Positions 60,387-64,000 of a DNA stretch of 64,000 nucleotides are shown here, piece after piece. Below the pieces are notes generated by a model. That model was not told where the DNA came from, ran no database searches, and saw only the letters and a program-made list of their open reading frames with translations. Both the position numbers and the translations under genes were made by a program. Numbering within the stretch: position 1 is the stretch's first letter; each line of letters opens with the position of its first letter. Source of the DNA: Trichopria drosophilae (lineage: Eukaryota; Arthropoda; Insecta; Hymenoptera; Diapriidae); assembly GCA_030407085.1 (NCBI GenBank), contig CM059585.1:99170501-99234500 (forward strand), written 5' to 3'.

Positions 60387-61001
60387 CTAGCTGTCTCAGG
60401 ACCTTGTCGTTGGTGGGGGAGCTTGTGAGCCGCCGCTCGCCTCTCGATAAATCTACCAGTGGGGGCCTCCAGTCCACTATCGGGTTCCCCGAGGATTATG
60501 ACCCCGGCAGGGGTCTGACCTCAGAGGTCCGAAGGTGATCCTGGGTACTATGACACGGTCTCACGTGTCCGATTCTAGGCGTCACAGGAGTGGAGGCATC
60601 CCCACAGGTCCTTCCAAGGGCTGTGACATCGGAAGGGTGTCCGAGCTTGGAGGATCACCTAGGCAACCTGGGGACTACGACACTCACAAGCCGATCTCAG
60701 GTTGCGAACCCAGTATACCCATCCGGCGCGGCTCTGACCGCCCGGCAAGCACATTCCAGCTGGGTCGGTAGGTGGGGGTTAACCCCGCATCGAGGGGTAG
60801 AGGGGCGGGTCCAACTAAGAAGAGACAGCCCCAAAGTCGGAAGGTGTGTAGGACACCGTGCCGGAAACCGACAAACTGTCGGGGATCGACTTGTCATTTG
60901 GGCCATGACCCGAATGTCTTGGCACCGGGGGATATGAAGGTGTCGTAAAACGGTCCCTTGGGGCACCAGGCGCCACCCCTCGTATTAAGCCTCACCTCGG
61001 C
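60387..61001 (+). other. LINE B 5' leader
   Basis: A GC-rich, non-coding 5' region of LINE B, unlike its host element. It carries no conserved protein frame. It presumably contains the internal promoter that such elements use, though no box could be named. Confidence 0.55.
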
Positions 61002-62059
61002 ATGCGGGGCTCTGTCGGGGGGAAGACTACTTCCCTAGCTACTCGTGGGAATCAAATGGATGACACCACTAAAAACCCAAACAAAAAACCGACAGACGGC
61101 TCGGGGACCATGGAGGTCGAAACGGACGCTTCGGCGGCCGGGACGCCCCTTGGAAACCAGGCTGAACGTCCAACCGTCGGTGCTCTCCCAGCGGCTGCGC
61201 CCTCGCAAGAGGGTGTGACGGCCCAGGAGTCGCCGACGGCCATAACCAGGAAAAGACTCTGCGGAGCCGGAAAAAAGAGGCTCCGCAAAGAAAGAGAGCG
61301 CCTAGAGGCCGCCAGTGGTGGCCCGGGTGCTAACACCAACACCGGGACGAAAGAAACTCCGAAGAGGGGGAGGCATCCACAGGAGACTCCCCCGTCGGGA
61401 CAGAAACCGTCCAAATAAAGTAGGGGGGGAGGGGCGAACCAAGCGGCCTTAGGCAGGGCCGGGGGTTCGGGTCTCACTGCCGCACAGCGGGCGAACCACC
61501 TTACTCTCGTCGTGGTGAATGAGGATTACACCGATGCCGAGCTGACAAAGGAGCATCTCGACACCTTCTGCCGGGTCTTCTCGAGGCGTGCTGAAGAGCT
61601 GCCAGAGGAGCAATGGCCGAAGATCGAGGCCTCCTTTTGCAAGGCTGGGGCCATCACTTTCATCCCGGCGAACCAGGCAACCAGGGACCGTCTCATGGCT
61701 GAACTTACGGCCGAGGGGGGTCCCTGGAAGGGTCCAAAGATCAGGACCGGGGGGTTGAACTCCTCCAAAAGATGCTGAAGGCTACAGCCTGGATCCCAGA
61801 TGAACCAGAGGATCCGGCGGTAATACTTCGGCGTCTGGGTGGGTATAACCCCTCGTTGAAGACGTCGTGCTGGAGGGTTATCCGTCAGCCGGCGCCTTCA
61901 GCCAAGGCTCCAGCATCTGGGCAGCAAGGCGGCACAAAAATGCTGCTGGTTGTCCAGATTCCGGAAGCCCAAGCAAGGGCGCTCGCGGCCCTTGATAATC
62001 GGCCTTACTAGCGGTGTACCCGGGTGACATTCAAGGTCACCGGAGGCACCGGCCAGTAA
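61002..62059 (+). pseudogene. LINE B ORF1: Gag-like protein (DUF4780-like C-terminal domain), disrupted
   Basis: The first ATG is at 61002; a second in-frame ATG at 61056 is an equally good start. The N-terminal third is polar and ends in a basic patch (KKRLRKERERL). The conserved part has VVVNEDYTDAELTKEHLDTF, AWIPDEPEDPAVILRRLGGY, MLLVVQIPEAQARALAAL and RVTFKVTG, which resemble the DUF4780 domain seen in arthropod retroelement proteins. No CCHC knuckle is seen. Damage: TAA at 61416-61418, a frame change at the G6 tract 61749-61754, and TAG at 62009-62011; the natural end is probably TAA at 62057-62059. The protein would bind the element RNA. Confidence 0.75.
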
Positions 62060-62098
62060 GGACCGAACATGGTAAAAGAATAGGCGCGACGTCTCACA

Positions 62099-64000
62099 AT
62101 GGCGTCCGGGCAACTTCAGTTTACCCAGATTAACTTGCACCACAGCAAGGGCGCCTCTGCTTGTTTACAGAGGAGCATGGCTGTGGTACACACAGCCATA
62201 GCGCTAATCCAAGAACCTTGGATTGTCAAAAATGCCATTAGGGGGCTGGGAGCCTCCCACTGTTTTAGCAAAACAGGGGCGGTCAAACCCAGGGCCTGTA
62301 TTCTCACCAAGGGAATCAACGCAGTTCCACTGATGGACCTGAGTAATGAAGACCTAATGGTGATAACAATCAACACAAATGAGTTGGGGAAAATAGCAGT
62401 GGCCTCAGTTTACTTCCCATATGATGGGCCTGATAATCCCCCAAGGGAGGTAAGGAAACTGGTGGATCATTGCAGGCAGATGGCGCTCCCCCCTACTGAT
62501 AGGCAGTGACGCGAATTCACACCATCAGATATGGGGCAGTACCGACATTAACGAAAGAGGACAGGCGCTGCTGGAATATCTGGTCACCACCGACCTGGAT
62601 ATCCGCAACACCGGCAGCACCCCAACCTTTCGCAACGCTATCAGAGCTGAAGTCCTGGACCTCACATTCTGTACCAGTAGCCTCCTCCACAGGATTAAAC
62701 ATTGGAGGGTTAAAGATGATCCGTCACTGTCGGATCACATGACGATAGCATTTCACCTGGCGGCTGATGTAGGCGCCAATATGAAATTTATTAGAAACCC
62801 CAGAGGTACAGACTGGGAGGGTTTCAAAAGAGACCTAGGTGTAGCTCTCGAGGATGTGCCAAGGACTAGGATCAACAACTCTCTGGCACTAGAGGAAGCA
62901 GCCAAGGCGTTCAGCGCAGGCATTAAATATGCCTTCGAGCGAAACTGCCGGGAAACCCCTGTCAGGGACAGGAGGCTGACCTGGTGGAATCGCAGCCTGG
63001 AGGCTAAGAAGGTTAACACTAAAAAGCTTTTCAGGTTAGCCAGGAAGAGGAATTATCCCCAAACCTGGGACAGCTATATTATAGCAAGAGATGCAATCAG
63101 GAAAGCCAAGAAGGACAGCTGGGAATCCTTCTGCTCGGAGGTCGAGAAGGGACCTCCGGCAGCCAGGCTTGGAAAGGTTCTGGCGAAGGACCCGGCTGCA
63201 ATCTTGGGAATACTAAAACTGCCAGATGGCACCAGTACGACGACGGACGCGGAGACACTGGACTGCCTAATCCGAGCCCACTTCCCGGGCTTTTATAGGT
63301 CTGGGAGTGGGAAGGGGGGAGACGAAGACCTGAACCGAGCCGTTCCCGGCTCGAGAGGTGGGATGTCCAAGGCCCGCAGAGAACTTGGACGCCGAATCGC
63401 TCGGGAGATCGTCACCCCCGCGAGGATAAGATGGGCCGTACACTCCTTTAGCCCGTATAAGTCACCGGGGCCAGATGGAATCTATCCAGCTCTTCTTCAA
63501 AGAGCTGGCGATATGATCATAGGACCACTTATGAGACTAACTACAGCTAGTCTCATCCTGGGCCATGTGCCTAGTGCATGGCAGGGTGTTAAGGTGGTTT
63601 TCCTACCTAAAGCAGGGAGATGCGGTTATGAATCGCCCAAGGACTTCAGACCAATCAGTCTAACGTCATTTATACTAAAGTTAGTAGAAAGACTCGTGGA
63701 TAGGTACATGAGGGAGACGATTCTAGCACGATGCCCACTGCACGGGAGCCAACATGCCTACAGAACGGGTCTCTCCACTGAGACGGCACTGCATCAGGCT
63801 GTCTCGCTGATTGAGACCCAGCTGGAGAACAGGGGCTTCGCAGTGGGCGCTCTGCTGGACATTGAGGGGGCCTTCAATCACACCGCGCGAGGAGTGATAA
63901 GGAGAGCCCTCAAGACGCACAACACACCGGAACCAATCGTGGACTGAGTGGACCACATGCTGGCGAATCGTAGTCCGCGAGCGGAGAAAGGTGATACGAA
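62099..64000 (+). pseudogene. LINE B ORF2: endonuclease and reverse transcriptase (partial), disrupted
   Basis: The ATG at 62099 begins LQFTQINLHHSKGA and ALIQEPWIV (endonuclease motifs 1 and 2). A single extra base at the C6 tract 62488-62493 shifts frame; beyond it the reading continues with GSDANSHHQIWGS and SLSDHMTI, so all endonuclease motifs are present. The linker is followed by reverse-transcriptase blocks: SPYKSPGPDGIYPALLQ, VVFLPKAGR, KDFRPISLTSFILKLVERL, HAYRTGLSTETAL and ALLDIEGAFNH (catalytic Asp of block A). TGA at 63945-63947 stands where related elements usually have Trp. The YADD block and C-terminal part lie past the window end. Wording such as QINL.HSK and IQEPW points to the R1/LOA group. 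Confidence 0.85.

Larger units (their letters stand above)
60381..64000 (+). mobile_element. LINE B: GC-rich R1/LOA-type non-LTR retrotransposon, nested in LINE A, cut by window end
   Basis: Base composition jumps from AT-rich to GC-rich at about 60375-60390, in the middle of the LINE A reverse transcriptase. A leader of about 610 bp without coding sense (60.39-61.00 kb) is followed by ORF1 and ORF2. A full-length 5' region shows it was not 5'-truncated on insertion. The target-site duplication cannot be checked because the 3' end is outside the window. Open frames within 60164-60966 past the junction are chance frames in the leader. Confidence 0.85.

Noticed and set aside
60535..60966. Frames in the LINE B leader on both strands
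   Set aside because: GC-rich non-coding leader; no conserved residues.
1..64000. CRISPR arrays, operons, riboswitches, rRNA
   Set aside because: None seen; the window is eukaryotic.

Overview
The window is AT-rich eukaryotic DNA with short GT-AG introns, TATA plus TCAGT-type core promoters and many decayed mobile elements. This is what an insect nuclear genome looks like. A TTAGG-rich dispersed motif near 2.64 kb and the mix of LINE relics lean toward Hymenoptera, but that is inference from general pattern, not a species identification. Nothing prokaryotic or viral was recognised.

Layout. 1-29.5 kb is gene-poor. It holds fold-back repeats (0.2-0.6 and 7.0-7.2 kb), a decayed LINE reverse-transcriptase fragment (4.45-4.69 kb), a tRNA-like retroposon (about 11.05-11.45 kb), two degenerate CTCGATCTTT-type arrays (16.6-17.06 and 23.13-23.87 kb), two small inverted-repeat elements (19.1-19.8 kb), a 1.6-kb element with terminal inverted repeats (26.5-28.1 kb) and three unexplained GC-richer islands (14.9, 18.7 and 20.8 kb). 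29.5-46 kb is the genic core. A two-exon gene for a 49-residue protein (29545-29756, +) converges on an eight-exon secreted serpin (29873-32854, -). A second eight-exon serpin lies head-to-head with it at 42544-46023 (+). The two serpins share intron positions, phases and nearly every exon length, so they are an inverted duplicate pair. Fold-back elements lie between and just beyond them.

46-56.8 kb is again repeat territory: a large palindrome (46.4-47.0 kb), a repeat family of about 121 bp in both orientations (47.4-48.8 kb), a hairpin followed by a Penelope-like coding relic (51.3-51.8 kb), a CpG-rich block full of perfect inverted repeats (53.3-54.3 kb), a pogo-type MITE (54.30-54.58 kb) and a fold-back repeat (54.8-55.4 kb).

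56.9 kb to the end is a nest of non-LTR retrotransposons. An I/Jockey-type LINE ('LINE A') keeps an intact 444-residue ORF1 with a CCHC knuckle, but its ORF2 is broken by stops, a frameshift and a 560-bp GC-rich insertion flanked by a 15-bp duplication. A second, GC-rich R1/LOA-type LINE ('LINE B') is inserted into the LINE A reverse transcriptase at about 60.38 kb and runs off the window. It is also disabled.

Working together: the serpins are predicted secreted serine-protease inhibitors (haemolymph, immunity or, in some lineages, venom/salivary roles). They have inhibitory-type hinges but different reactive loops, so they probably control different proteases.
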